The position numbers and the translations under genes are program-made. Positions 1 through 6,248 of a DNA stretch of 20,852 nt are shown one piece after another. Positions within the stretch are counted from its first letter, which is position 1; each line of letters starts with the position of its first letter. Source of the DNA: a virus. The DNA lies in the IMG/VR virus record IMGVR_UViG_3300037541_001043, positions 1 to 20,852 of that record; one strand, written 5' to 3'. A model generated the notes under the pieces. The model was not told where the DNA came from and made no database searches. It worked only from the letters and a program-made list of their open reading frames with translations.

Positions 1-297
1 ATTGCCTGTTCCATACCAAAAATAATAGCTTATTGCGCCATCACCTAGCGAGTAAACAGAGTGCATATTTGATTTATACGAACATTCAAATCCCAACCGC
101 ATCAACACCTCTTCGGATAGGGGGATGGGTCGATGCCATTCATTGAAACCTTCCTCGTTTTCTGAAACCTGTTGTAAATCCTCCCAATCAATGTTTGTTT
201 CAACCCATTCATCAACGTGTTCTTCGACTGGGCCAATGTTGTCGATTAAGTGGTATTGAATTGTGTTTCCAATCCTTAGTTCTGTTGCTTTTATCAT
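1..297 (-). CDS. ELRIGN-type small phage protein, 3' end cut by window edge
   Basis: The minus-strand frame opens at ATG 297-295 and runs off the left edge with 99 codons and no stop. It begins MIKATELRIGN and has a later HRPIPLSEEVLMRLGFE segment. Proteins with an N-terminal ELRIGN(W/Y)V and a PIPLTEEWLLKFGF-like motif are, from memory, very common small proteins of unknown function in Bacteroidetes phages and mobile elements; this one matches that layout. Its start codon overlaps the stop of the upstream gene (ATGA-type overlap), so it is the last visible member of the minus-strand operon that begins with the packaging genes. No catalytic motif is visible. The family call is good; the function is unknown. 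Confidence 0.8.
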   Translation of the reverse strand, partial: MIKATELRIGNTIQYHLIDNIGPVEEHVDEWVETNIDWEDLQQVSENEEGFNEWHRPIPLSEEVLMRLGFECSYKSNMHSVYSLGDGAISYYFWYGTGN

Positions 298-551
298 GGC
301 TTCAAAAGTGTTTCAAGTTTGTTCTGTTGCAAGTCGCGTGACCATTTGGCTGATTCTATAAAATAAGGTTCATTCAGATACGTGACATCCTGTTCATCTA
401 TCTCCTCATCCGTCACCTTCACTAGCTCAAACACTTCGGCTAGGGCTTGGGTGAAATCATGTAGATTCATTTTGCTCCCATTATCGTAAGGATAGCTATA
501 CTTCTCAAATATCTTTTCTATCTCGGTCATGGCTTGGGTGGTATCACTCAT
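294..551 (-). CDS. Small acidic hypothetical protein (85 aa)
   Basis: An 85-residue acidic protein starting MSDTTQAMTEIEKIFEKYSY. It is predicted largely helical, with no membrane segment and no metal-binding motif. I do not recognise the family. Evidence that it is real is positional: it overlaps the preceding 48-aa gene by 8 bp and its stop overlaps the next start (294-297), the tight packing of a phage operon. It belongs to the accessory block downstream of the terminase genes. Confidence 0.65.
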   Translation of the reverse strand: MSDTTQAMTEIEKIFEKYSYPYDNGSKMNLHDFTQALAEVFELVKVTDEEIDEQDVTYLNEPYFIESAKWSRDLQQNKLETLLKP

Positions 552-690
552 AATGCGATTCGTTTATTTCGTTTAGATTCTTATTTGCTGCCTCGTTGAT
601 GATCTCAACAAATCGACTGAATGTGATTTGCTCTTTCATGTATTCTTTGAAAGCGGGGTAAACATCTGCAACACGGATCAGTTTTTTCAT
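544..690 (-). CDS. Small hypothetical protein (48 aa)
   Basis: The frame can be extended upstream to about position 789, but that extension lies entirely inside the neighbouring membrane-protein gene. The start at ATG 690-688 gives MKKLIRVADVYPAFKEYMKE and overlaps the upstream stop TGA (689-687) as ATGA, which strongly favours this start. The 48-residue product is mixed-charge, helical and soluble. Residues such as FKEYMKEQITFSRFVEIINE suggest an amphipathic helical hairpin. Function is unknown. It is translationally coupled to both neighbours. Confidence 0.6.
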   Translation of the reverse strand: MKKLIRVADVYPAFKEYMKEQITFSRFVEIINEAANKNLNEINESHYE

Positions 691-881
691 TTTTTGAGGT
701 ATTCGATTAACCAATAAATACCACCAATTACATAACAGAAGCCTATTAAAACCAATAGTGCGCCAATGTACATTGGTAAAACTCGCCAATCACCTAAGTA
801 TTCATGGCTCAATAATGATCCAAAGGCAGTCACAAGTACCACGAGAGCGATAGCAGCTAAAACTCTTTTAAATATTTCCAT
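687..881 (-). CDS. Small two-TM membrane protein (64 aa)
   Basis: Starts MEIFKRVLAAIALVVLVTAF and ends in IEYLKK. There are two hydrophobic segments (about residues 5-23 and 36-58) around a short polar loop HEYLGDWR, so it should be an inner-membrane hairpin. Size and topology would fit a small holin or superinfection-exclusion protein, but neither is shown by a motif, and a clearer holin candidate lies at 18040-18645. It is preceded by a 31-bp gap after the DUF1508 gene and coupled to the next gene through ATGA. Confidence 0.6.
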   Translation of the reverse strand: MEIFKRVLAAIALVVLVTAFGSLLSHEYLGDWRVLPMYIGALLVLIGFCYVIGGIYWLIEYLKK

Positions 882-912
882 TTTCTTTATGATTCATATT
901 CTGTTTTGATGA

Positions 913-1122
913 TTACTCCTGATGCGATCCGTGTACCTGTGGATCATAGCCGTTGCGCTTTGCATTGTCAATGCACATCTGACGTTTGGTATATCCTTCG
1001 GTGCTTGCGCCAACAACTCTTCCGTTGCGGCTCTTGCGGGTCCAACGGTATTCGTCTTGTGCATTTTTCTTGTGGAAGATAAATGTGTCGGTGTTCCCGA
1101 GTTTGGGTTTGGTAGTGCTCAT
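913..1122 (-). CDS. DUF1508 (YegP-like) domain protein
   Basis: A 69-residue protein whose core FIFHKKNAQDEYRWTRKS, then NGRVVGASTEGYTKRQ, matches the YegP/DUF1508 repeat: an aromatic strand, YRW(R/T), N-G, then GY(T/S) followed by a short helix. The family forms small alpha/beta domains, often in tandem. This has only one copy, and its biochemical role is not known. The gene begins 2 bp after the stop of the preceding gene, so it is part of the same minus-strand operon. The family assignment is by motif reading only. Confidence 0.75.
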   Translation of the reverse strand: MSTTKPKLGNTDTFIFHKKNAQDEYRWTRKSRNGRVVGASTEGYTKRQMCIDNAKRNGYDPQVHGSHQE

Positions 1123-1124
1123 AA

Positions 1125-1475
1125 TTATTTCTGTTGTTTTGATTTGCGTAGTTGTGAGATCGTTGGAATGTTTACCCCAATCAATCGGTAGAACTTTCGG
1201 GCTGCACTGTCTTCATTGAGTGCCTGTAGATATAGGTATCCTTCCTCCATCTGCACCTTGGCATGTAGGGATACGTGCTGCTTATGGTTGATGCTTTGCA
1301 TAACCGGTTCCACGGATTCCATTGGAACATTGGTAACCTCACCTGTTTCAATTTTGAACTTCCAAACTTTTAATCCCGGTATAAACTTTTTTTGATCTAG
1401 CAGCTTTGTCTTCTTCTGCTCTGCTTGGATCACATGTTCAACCGGTACCGTTATGTTGTGCGGATCTAGTTTCAT
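1125..1475 (-). CDS. Hypothetical protein (116 aa)
   Basis: Starts MKLDPHNITVPVEHVIQAEQ, with a basic C-terminus SQLRKSKQQK. Mixed alpha/beta composition, no signal peptide and no TM segment. I do not recognise a family. The start ATG (1475-1473) overlaps the preceding stop (ATGA), and the stop is 2 bp before the DUF1508 gene, so it is part of the compact operon downstream of terL. The central stretch VWKFKIETGEVTNVPMES hints at a beta-hairpin. No function is proposed. Confidence 0.65.
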   Translation of the reverse strand: MKLDPHNITVPVEHVIQAEQKKTKLLDQKKFIPGLKVWKFKIETGEVTNVPMESVEPVMQSINHKQHVSLHAKVQMEEGYLYLQALNEDSAARKFYRLIGVNIPTISQLRKSKQQK

Positions 1476-1690
1476 TGCTTCTTTAGGTGATAGGTTTTTA
1501 TCTGGCGGAAGCTTTCATAGTTCTTGTACTTGCGGTACCCAAATCTTTTTTGATATGCGTCTTCGCAAGATTCGTAGGCTTCGGTGTAATTTTTGCAGTG
1601 CTTCAGTAGTTTAAACCATGCGGCAATGAATCCACCTGGTTTAATCATTTTCATTACTTCCTGTTCTGTGAGTATTGTTTCAGTGGCCAT
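1472..1690 (-). CDS. Small conserved-looking hypothetical protein (72 aa)
   Basis: Starts MATETILTEQEVMKMIKPGG and contains EAYESCEDAYQKRFGYRKY followed by a YESFR segment. Short proteins with an E-A-Y-E...(F/Y)G.R(K/R)Y..Y.SFR ending are, from memory, widespread in Bacteroidetes phages and mobile elements with no assigned role. It begins 2 bp after the terL stop and overlaps the next gene by 4 bp, so it is cotranscribed with the terminase. It is probably a soluble helical protein; function unknown. Confidence 0.65.
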   Translation of the reverse strand: MATETILTEQEVMKMIKPGGFIAAWFKLLKHCKNYTEAYESCEDAYQKRFGYRKYKNYESFRQIKTYHLKKQ

Positions 1691-1692
1691 TA

Positions 1693-3411
1693 TTAGAATG
1701 AGGTTATTGAGTAGTCTTCTGGAATTGTAGTATTGGATTGGGAGGCTTCGAAATTGTAATTGGCTTTGGCGATGATGAGCGATACAACTCCATCGATCTT
1801 ATTGTTGGATTTCTTCTTGGTGGGTTTTATGTTTCCGGCTGCATCGGTATCTATTACCACGTTTCCAAATTGCCAACGCATACATGGGTCTGTGTCGATG
1901 GCACATCGATTCAGGTATAACTTCCGCTCGAGATCCTTGGTAGCTTCGGAGAGTCCTATAAAGCCTTGTCCTATTGGATTAAGGCTATGGCCATCGTCTG
2001 TAAGTTCTTGACCAAGCTGCGAAAAGTTATGTCTATCGTAGCCAATGGATTTGATCCGAAATTCAGAGGCTCTGTCGCTGATGAACTTGCGGACAAAAGC
2101 ATAATCTGTAGCATTGCCCGGAGTAGTGAGAATGATTCCATCCCTTGCCCATTGTATCCATGGATGTCTGTCGTTGTTGGATTTCAATTCAGTGATCCTT
2201 TCTTCCGGAACCCAGCACCATGTTTTGCTGTGCTCGATGCCATCTATAATCCATAAAAGGGTAAATGCTGTGAGATCTCGCACCGATGCAAGGTCCAATC
2301 CACCATAGCACTCATGTTGTTTGAGCATGGTGTAATCGAGTGACCTCATATTGTTTTTCACAAGATCGTCTGGTATCCAAACCGACTCTGCTCCTACCCA
2401 AATATTGAGGTGCTTGGTTTTGAAATTGGTGATCTTCGTGCCACCTTCATTCACTGCTTGGTTGTACTCTTCCCTTAATCGATTGAGCGTAACCGAGTGG
2501 CTAATAGATGGATTGGCTTTAATCCAAGCGGCTTCGTCATTCCAATCATCTTCTTCGTCTATGCCGTAGTACACTCCGAACATGGAAGGATCGTCAATCT
2601 TTCCATCGAGTAAGTCGAATAGCAGATCGTTTTCTTTTTTGCATGGACCGGTAGTATCGAATCCGGCTGTGGTGATATATAGAATTATCGGCTCATTGCG
2701 CGCGATGGTTCCCGCTTTCAATCCATTGTAAACCGAGCTATCCTTGTGTACGTGGCCTTCGTCTATAAGTGCACCATACACGTTGATACCTTCAAAAGTT
2801 CCTGAGTCTGATGCCAGAGGTTTGAGTGTGGCAAATGTGCTTGGTATGCTTATTACCTTTTCGCCAACCTCTATAAATGGGGCTACTGCCGGTGAGCTAC
2901 GCACAATGTCTTGGCACATGCTAAAGGCAATTCGTGCCTGATCTCTTGCAGTGGCAGCACAGTACAATTCCGGTTTGGGCTCTGCGCTCATGAGCATGTT
3001 CAGTAGAAGTCCTGCGCCCAATGTTGTCTTGCCGTTTTTCTTAGGAATGAATACGTGAACGTACTTGAACCTTCGGCGTAATTCTGTTTTCTTCTTACCC
3101 GGTTCATGGAGTAAAAAGCCATAGAGATTCCAGATGATAAACTGCTCCCATGGAAGTAATTTGAAACTCTTCCCGGCATAGTTTCCATGTGGGTGGCGAA
3201 GAAACTTGGGGAACCAATCTACCATCTCGGAGGCATATTTGTAATCGAATATCCATCCGCGCTCTTGCATCTGTTGCAGATCATCTAGGTAGCGCTGGCA
3301 TGCTTGCTTGGTGCGTTTGCATGAAATGATTTCACCGGATACAATGTCTTCGGCATACCTGTGTGCAGGATGCTTTCTTATTGTAGATATGCCGGGAATG
3401 GATTGGCTCAC
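1693..3411 (-). CDS. terL: Terminase large subunit (TerL, YmfN/Terminase_1-like)
   Basis: The ATPase/nuclease motor that translocates DNA into the prohead and cuts the concatemer. At 572 residues it is the usual length. The N-terminal ATPase shows Walker A PKKNGKTT (residues 123-130), the KNGK(S/T) form typical of this family, a Walker B ALIDEGH (214-220, with D217 and E218) and a coupling motif YITTAG (245-250). The C-terminal RNase-H-like nuclease has its first acidic residue in GGLDLASVRDL (D373), a second in the IGYDRHNF segment and a third in NNKIDGVVSLI near the end. It overlaps terS by 4 bp and heads a tail of small genes. It lies far from the portal and on the other strand, which is unusual for an HK97-type phage. 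Confidence 0.97.
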   Translation of the reverse strand: MSQSIPGISTIRKHPAHRYAEDIVSGEIISCKRTKQACQRYLDDLQQMQERGWIFDYKYASEMVDWFPKFLRHPHGNYAGKSFKLLPWEQFIIWNLYGFLLHEPGKKKTELRRRFKYVHVFIPKKNGKTTLGAGLLLNMLMSAEPKPELYCAATARDQARIAFSMCQDIVRSSPAVAPFIEVGEKVISIPSTFATLKPLASDSGTFEGINVYGALIDEGHVHKDSSVYNGLKAGTIARNEPIILYITTAGFDTTGPCKKENDLLFDLLDGKIDDPSMFGVYYGIDEEDDWNDEAAWIKANPSISHSVTLNRLREEYNQAVNEGGTKITNFKTKHLNIWVGAESVWIPDDLVKNNMRSLDYTMLKQHECYGGLDLASVRDLTAFTLLWIIDGIEHSKTWCWVPEERITELKSNNDRHPWIQWARDGIILTTPGNATDYAFVRKFISDRASEFRIKSIGYDRHNFSQLGQELTDDGHSLNPIGQGFIGLSEATKDLERKLYLNRCAIDTDPCMRWQFGNVVIDTDAAGNIKPTKKKSNNKIDGVVSLIIAKANYNFEASQSNTTIPEDYSITSF

Positions 3412-3875
3412 TTAGCTTTGCTATGAAATGGATTTTCTTCGAATGGTAATTTCATCTGATTGCCATCGCCGAGACCATCAATCTTTTGATTGCTGCTGGG
3501 TGTCATTCCAAACTCTCTTTGGAAAAGAATCCACTGAGAATTTAGTTTGATAAGGGCAGATGCTTTCGGGGAAATCTGTGTTACGCCGTTGCCAAAAGTT
3601 TGGATGAGGTCTTTTGTTTCTTTCAGATCGTTTACCATTTTGGCGGCAAGGGTTTCCATGCGAATGAGCATACGTGCAGCGCTTGTGTAATTGCTGTGCC
3701 ATGCTTCTTTCTTGTGGTAGTAATCTACAAACTGACGGAAGCGCAACTCTTCTTCTTCGCTTAGCTCCACGGGGCTATTCCATGCAGCTTCTTTCTTCTG
3801 CTTGCCACGTGTGCGCACAGGTTTCTTTTTGGGCTGACCAACTATGTGCATTCCGGTTTTGCGCTCTCTTCTCAT
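3408..3875 (-). CDS. terS: Terminase small subunit (TerS, P27-like)
   Basis: The DNA-recognition subunit of the packaging motor. A 155-residue protein with a basic N-terminus (GQPKKKPVRTRGKQKK), a central helical region and the C-terminal LNSQWILFQREFGMTPSSNQ segment. P27-type small terminases characteristically end in an L-G-(M/L)-(T/S)-P-(A/S)-S motif, seen here as FGMTPSS. The 4-bp overlap with terL supports the call. The start at ATG 3875 is the only conventional one, but the frame stays open upstream to a TAG at 3998-3996 with no ATG, GTG or TTG, so an N-terminal extension from a rare start cannot be excluded. An inverted repeat sits just upstream. Confidence 0.9.
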   Translation of the reverse strand: MRRERKTGMHIVGQPKKKPVRTRGKQKKEAAWNSPVELSEEEELRFRQFVDYYHKKEAWHSNYTSAARMLIRMETLAAKMVNDLKETKDLIQTFGNGVTQISPKASALIKLNSQWILFQREFGMTPSSNQKIDGLGDGNQMKLPFEENPFHSKAK

Positions 3876-3892
3876 ATTTTCAAATTGGTAAA

Positions 3893-3957
3893 CCCCGCTC
3901 CGGTCGTAACCTGCTGCAATGCCATTTATACTTACAGCACCTTCTTGGAGAGCGGGG
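3893..3957. repeat. 8-bp inverted repeat upstream of terS
   Basis: CCCCGCTC at 3893-3900 and GAGCGGGG at 3950-3957 are perfect inverted arms around a 49-base loop, 18 bp upstream of the terS start on the minus strand. No U-run follows in either direction, so it is not a typical terminator. It could be an RNA structure in the terS leader or a packaging-related site; nothing in the sequence decides between these. Confidence 0.4.
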
Positions 3958-3963
3958 AATTGA

Positions 3964-4170
3964 TTATAGTTTTGGAAGCTCTTCTTCTTGGGCTGCTAAA
4001 ACAAAAAACGTAAAGATTATATCAATCAATAACCAAAAGGTGGCAACCGTACTTCTGATATTTTCTGTCCAATGAATAGGGTTCCAGTTGGCGGAACCGA
4101 TTGATCCTCCAACATAAAACATTGCAGATAGCATCGTGCTTACCGCAAACCAAACTGTTATTCTTTTCAT
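3964..4170 (-). CDS. Small two-TM membrane protein (68 aa)
   Basis: Starts MKRITVWFAVSTMLSAMFYV and ends AAQEEELPKL. There are two hydrophobic segments (about residues 5-24 and 42-60) joined by a polar loop, with an acidic cytoplasmic-type tail. The family is not recognised. It lies between a structured terminator-like region and terS, and its 3' end is about 90 bp from the terS start. A holin-like or membrane accessory role is possible but not supported by a motif. Confidence 0.6.
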   Translation of the reverse strand: MKRITVWFAVSTMLSAMFYVGGSIGSANWNPIHWTENIRSTVATFWLLIDIIFTFFVLAAQEEELPKL

Positions 4171-4189
4171 GCTCGTTTTTATTGTTTAT

Positions 4190-4273
4190 TAAAAAAATCC
4201 TCGTTGTGTCAGGTAATTCCTGTTAATAATTTGAGTTGTACACCTCGCGTTAAAACCGTTAGCCAACGAGGAT
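4190..4273 (-). terminator. Structured intrinsic terminator with long loop
   Basis: On the minus strand ATCCTCGTTG (4273-4264) pairs perfectly with CAACGAGGAT (4206-4197), which is followed at once by a run of T (4197-4191). The loop is long (about 57 bases) and can fold further, for example through CAGG and CCTG. It follows the secreted-protein gene and would end transcripts arriving from the right. Given the loop size it may also be the 3' end of a small RNA. Confidence 0.6.
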
Positions 4274-4279
4274 CTTGGC

Positions 4280-4309
4280 TATGTCTCCGACACGAATGTC
4301 GGAGACATA
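4280..4309. repeat. Perfect 13-bp hairpin directly after a stop codon
   Basis: TATGTCTCCGACA (4280-4292), a CGAA loop, then TGTCGGAGACATA (4297-4309) form a perfect 13-bp stem. It begins one base beyond the stop codon of the secreted-protein gene on the minus strand. There is no T-run on either side, so by itself it is more likely an mRNA-end stabiliser or a protein-binding palindrome; together with the downstream U-tract stem it forms a two-hairpin 3' end. Confidence 0.7.
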
Positions 4310-4310
4310 A

Positions 4311-4913
4311 TTAATTCCCATACCTCCCATTAAACAACAGTAGATCCATTACATCTACGCTGCCGTTGTTATCTAGGTCGCCTAATTCTCCAATAAAGTT
4401 TTTGCCCAGGTAGTAGTGGTACACTCCCCATGTTCTATTGTTCTGATCCTGATTGAGCCATTGGTTGTCGGTGTAAAAGCTAAATGGCATGAGCTGCGGA
4501 CATGGATCTATATCTGCATTAAACAAGACTCGGCACGGACCTTGACAACTCCACGCTCTACCATCCGGCGCTATGGCTTGCACCTCGAGCACGAAAACTC
4601 CGGAACATAATGCTTCGAGATGTTGAGCGGGAGTTATTTGAAAAGCCGTATCGAGTAGTTGTCTCTGCCAAATACCATTCTCTACTTTCACCATGCGGCT
4701 CCATACCCAAGTGATACTATCTTGTGGTGTGGCATCGTGGTAGGTGCTATCGCTCATAAAGACACGCGAGAGATTGGCAATGGGGATATCACTTACTTCG
4801 GAGATATCTTGTAACTGTCCGTTCCAGTGGAAGTCTATTCCTGCAATAGTAATAGACTGTGCTACGGATGCTACCGCGCAAAAAAGAATCATAAGGGTGG
4901 TTAATCTTTTCAT
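4311..4913 (-). CDS. Secreted protein with C-terminal dockerin/EF-hand-like motif
   Basis: A 200-residue protein with a clear signal peptide, MKRLTTLMILFCAVASVAQS, cleaved after about A18-Q19. No lipobox is evident. The middle is beta-rich and contains three scattered cysteines. The C-terminus GDLDNNGSVDVMDLLLF (from residue 178) has the D-x-D-x-N-G-x-(V)-D-x-x-D-L pattern of a dockerin or EF-hand-like calcium loop, which in marine Flavobacteriia, from memory, is common at the ends of secreted proteins. It is not a standard phage structural gene; it may be a cargo gene or a virion-displayed protein. It sits between the small TM locus and the two-TM gene of the minus-strand packaging operon. 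Confidence 0.75.
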   Translation of the reverse strand: MKRLTTLMILFCAVASVAQSITIAGIDFHWNGQLQDISEVSDIPIANLSRVFMSDSTYHDATPQDSITWVWSRMVKVENGIWQRQLLDTAFQITPAQHLEALCSGVFVLEVQAIAPDGRAWSCQGPCRVLFNADIDPCPQLMPFSFYTDNQWLNQDQNNRTWGVYHYYLGKNFIGELGDLDNNGSVDVMDLLLFNGRYGN

Positions 4914-4928
4914 TGATGTATAGGGTGT

Positions 4929-5140
4929 TTAAAATAAATTGTACAGCAATGCGAGCACCACAGCCGCGATGCCAAGTACATATTCTGTGCGATCTCCTTT
5001 TAGCGCATCGCCATTTCGGCGGCTTGCAATAATTCTAAAGCGTAGTAGACTGCGCCTGCTGAAAGGGCTGCACCAAGAATGGTCCAAAAGATTAGACTGG
5101 GATTTTCGTTGTGCTGTGGCGAGTGGTTTGTTGTGCTCAT
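4929..5140 (-). pseudogene. Small membrane protein, apparently frameshifted (two-TM, holin-like)
   Basis: Two overlapping minus-strand frames each carry half of a plausible protein. From ATG 5140 one frame reads MSTTNHSPQHNENPSLIFW and a TM helix (WTILGAALSAGAVYYAL), ending at TAA 5002-5000 after 46 residues. In the -1 frame, LKGDRTEYVLGIAAVVLALL then runs to a stop at 4931-4929 with a second TM helix but no start codon near it. That frame's only ATG, at 5144, would give an unlikely arginine-rich N-terminus. Joined by a shift near 5000-5015 they make a two-TM protein of about 70 residues. Either a single-base indel broke the gene, or a -1 frameshift or sequencing error is involved. Confidence 0.45.
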
Positions 5141-5157
5141 ACATACCGGGTATTGTA

Positions 5158-5448
5158 TTAATAAACTGTTGTGCGTTTTTCCTGCGCTCTTTTTATTTGG
5201 TGGCACTGATTGCAGAGGGTCTGATAGTTTAGATCATCCCAAAAATCTGCGCCTTGGCGAACAGGTATTATATGGTCCACTACTTGCCCGGGAGTAATGC
5301 GATGCTGTCTTTCGCATTCCGTGCAGCAGGGTTGTTTTTCCAAATGAATTGCACGGACCTTCCGCCAGCGCGAAGTGTGATATCGCTCATCACTTTTCGG
5401 ATAAGAGCGCTGTGCTTTTCTGTTTTTGGAATATGGAAGGTTGCCCAT
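5158..5448 (-). CDS. HNH endonuclease
   Basis: A 96-residue HNH nuclease, complete for the small phage type. It shows the zinc-binding pairs C42-x2-C45 and C79-x2-C82, the catalytic DHI (58-60) followed by IPVRQG, the central Asn in DDLNYQ (N74) and a following CHQIK with H83. Such proteins in HK97-like phages act with the terminase in cutting DNA at cos ends during packaging, and lie near terS as here, though about 1.3 kb and four genes away. It is the first gene of the minus-strand packaging run. A homing role is possible but less likely given its small size and lack of accessory domains. Confidence 0.9.
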   Translation of the reverse strand: MGNLPYSKNRKAQRSYPKSDERYHTSRWRKVRAIHLEKQPCCTECERQHRITPGQVVDHIIPVRQGADFWDDLNYQTLCNQCHQIKRAQEKRTTVY

Positions 5449-5471
5449 GATGAGGGCAAATTAATAGAAAT

Positions 5472-5602
5472 TAATTGCTATGTTGCAATAGTTGTTGTAA
5501 ATAAATTGCTCTTTGTTGAAAACTAATTGCCATGCAAAAAGCAAAACAATGTATAATTGCTGCTCATGGTTATATACTAATAGTTAAAGAAGCAGTAATT
5601 GC
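5472..5602 (+). repeat. Phased TAATTGC direct-repeat array
   Basis: TAATTGC occurs at 5472, 5524, 5554 and 5596, with a one-mismatch copy (AAATTGC) at 5503, all in the same orientation. Start-to-start distances are 31, 21, 30 and 42 bases, close to 3, 2, 3 and 4 turns of the DNA helix, so all copies face the same side. The last copy is part of the inverted repeat ATTGCC-AAT-GGCAAT. This looks like a binding array for a protein such as a repressor or TerS. Confidence 0.5.
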
Positions 5603-5693
5603 CAATGGCAATACCTGCACGCATTTTAAGAGATGCGTTTTTGAAAGCGGTTTTTGTGAAAGAAAGGAATCCCCGTTGATAGTAGAGTGTTAA
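5532..5693 (+). CDS. Possible small cysteine-containing ORF (53 aa), opposite strand to its neighbours
   Basis: ATG 5532 opens a 53-codon frame beginning MQKAKQCIIAAHGYILIVKE and ending SPLIVEC, with five cysteines. It fills the only sizeable stretch of the left part without a minus-strand gene, and its TAA (5691-5693) lies inside a terminator whose U-run faces this strand. No RBS or database family is recognised. It overlaps the TAATTGC array, so the frame may be fortuitous. The directional terminator is the main reason to list it. Confidence 0.3.
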   Translation: MQKAKQCIIAAHGYILIVKEAVIANGNTCTHFKRCVFESGFCERKESPLIVEC

Positions 5694-5706
5694 CGGGGAT
5701 TTTTTT
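5668..5706 (+). terminator. Intrinsic terminator (plus-strand U-run, possibly bidirectional)
   Basis: AATCCCCGTT (5668-5677) and AACGGGGATT (5692-5701) form a 10-bp stem with a 14-base loop, followed by seven T (5700-5706). The U-run favours plus-strand transcripts. On the minus strand it lies right after the stop of the signal-peptide gene (5707-5705), where its A-run precedes the stem, so it probably also ends the repressor transcript, less efficiently. Confidence 0.8.
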
Positions 5707-6238
5707 ATGCCTTCTTTTTTAGAAGTTGGTAAAGCCGGTAGGTGTCTGACCAGGCAATAATGTTTTTTACAAACACGCTGCCATCCCGGTATTCGTCATT
5801 GTTGCTAATTCGAATAGATACAGATTGTTTTGTGGTATAGTTTGCCATAAGCTTTACAAGATCGTTGCATCCGGTAAAGTGCATGGTTTCATTTACTGCT
5901 TGCATTACTCTTAAATGCGAAGTGTTTACTGGATTGCTCAGGACGTAAAAGGTAGAATCCATTTTTACGGTTGCGGAGTTAGGTAAGAATAGTGATCCGT
6001 TGGCTGTTGTAGAAACTATTATATACAGAGCCGTATCGCGCAGCTCCGGATACATGCTGTGCTTATTGAGGCCGCTCGTGGCTTGCTTGTGCTGGTAGCT
6101 ATCGAAGTTATAAAAATCATCGTGGGTCTTCTTAAACTTTTTAAGAAGGGTTTTCAATTCCGCTGATTCCGCTTCGCTGAGTTGGGTAAAAGCATGGATG
6201 GAAAAAATGCTAAGTAGAATAGTAAAGATTACTTTCAT
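5705..6238 (-). CDS. Signal-peptide protein of unknown function, paired with the repressor gene
   Basis: A 177-residue protein with N-terminal signal peptide MKVIFTILLSIFSIHAFTQL (cleavage probably after HAFT or FTQ). The mature part is mixed alpha/beta, with KTLLKKFKKTHDDFYNFDSY near the front and a basic C-terminus LLKKKA. It has one mature cysteine and no lipobox. I recognise no family. It starts 10 bp after the stop of the repressor-like gene on the same strand and is followed by a terminator, so the two should share a transcript that would be on during lysogeny. That makes it a candidate lysogenic-conversion (moron) gene acting in the periplasm or outside the cell. Confidence 0.7.
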   Translation of the reverse strand: MKVIFTILLSIFSIHAFTQLSEAESAELKTLLKKFKKTHDDFYNFDSYQHKQATSGLNKHSMYPELRDTALYIIVSTTANGSLFLPNSATVKMDSTFYVLSNPVNTSHLRVMQAVNETMHFTGCNDLVKLMANYTTKQSVSIRISNNDEYRDGSVFVKNIIAWSDTYRLYQLLKKKA

Positions 6239-6248
6239 AGTTAGAGGT

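Noticed and set aside
691-789. Upstream extension of the 48-aa gene
   Set aside because: The extra codons lie entirely within the coding region of the upstream TM protein and have a Trp/Leu-rich shadow composition; ATG 690 is coupled to the upstream stop.
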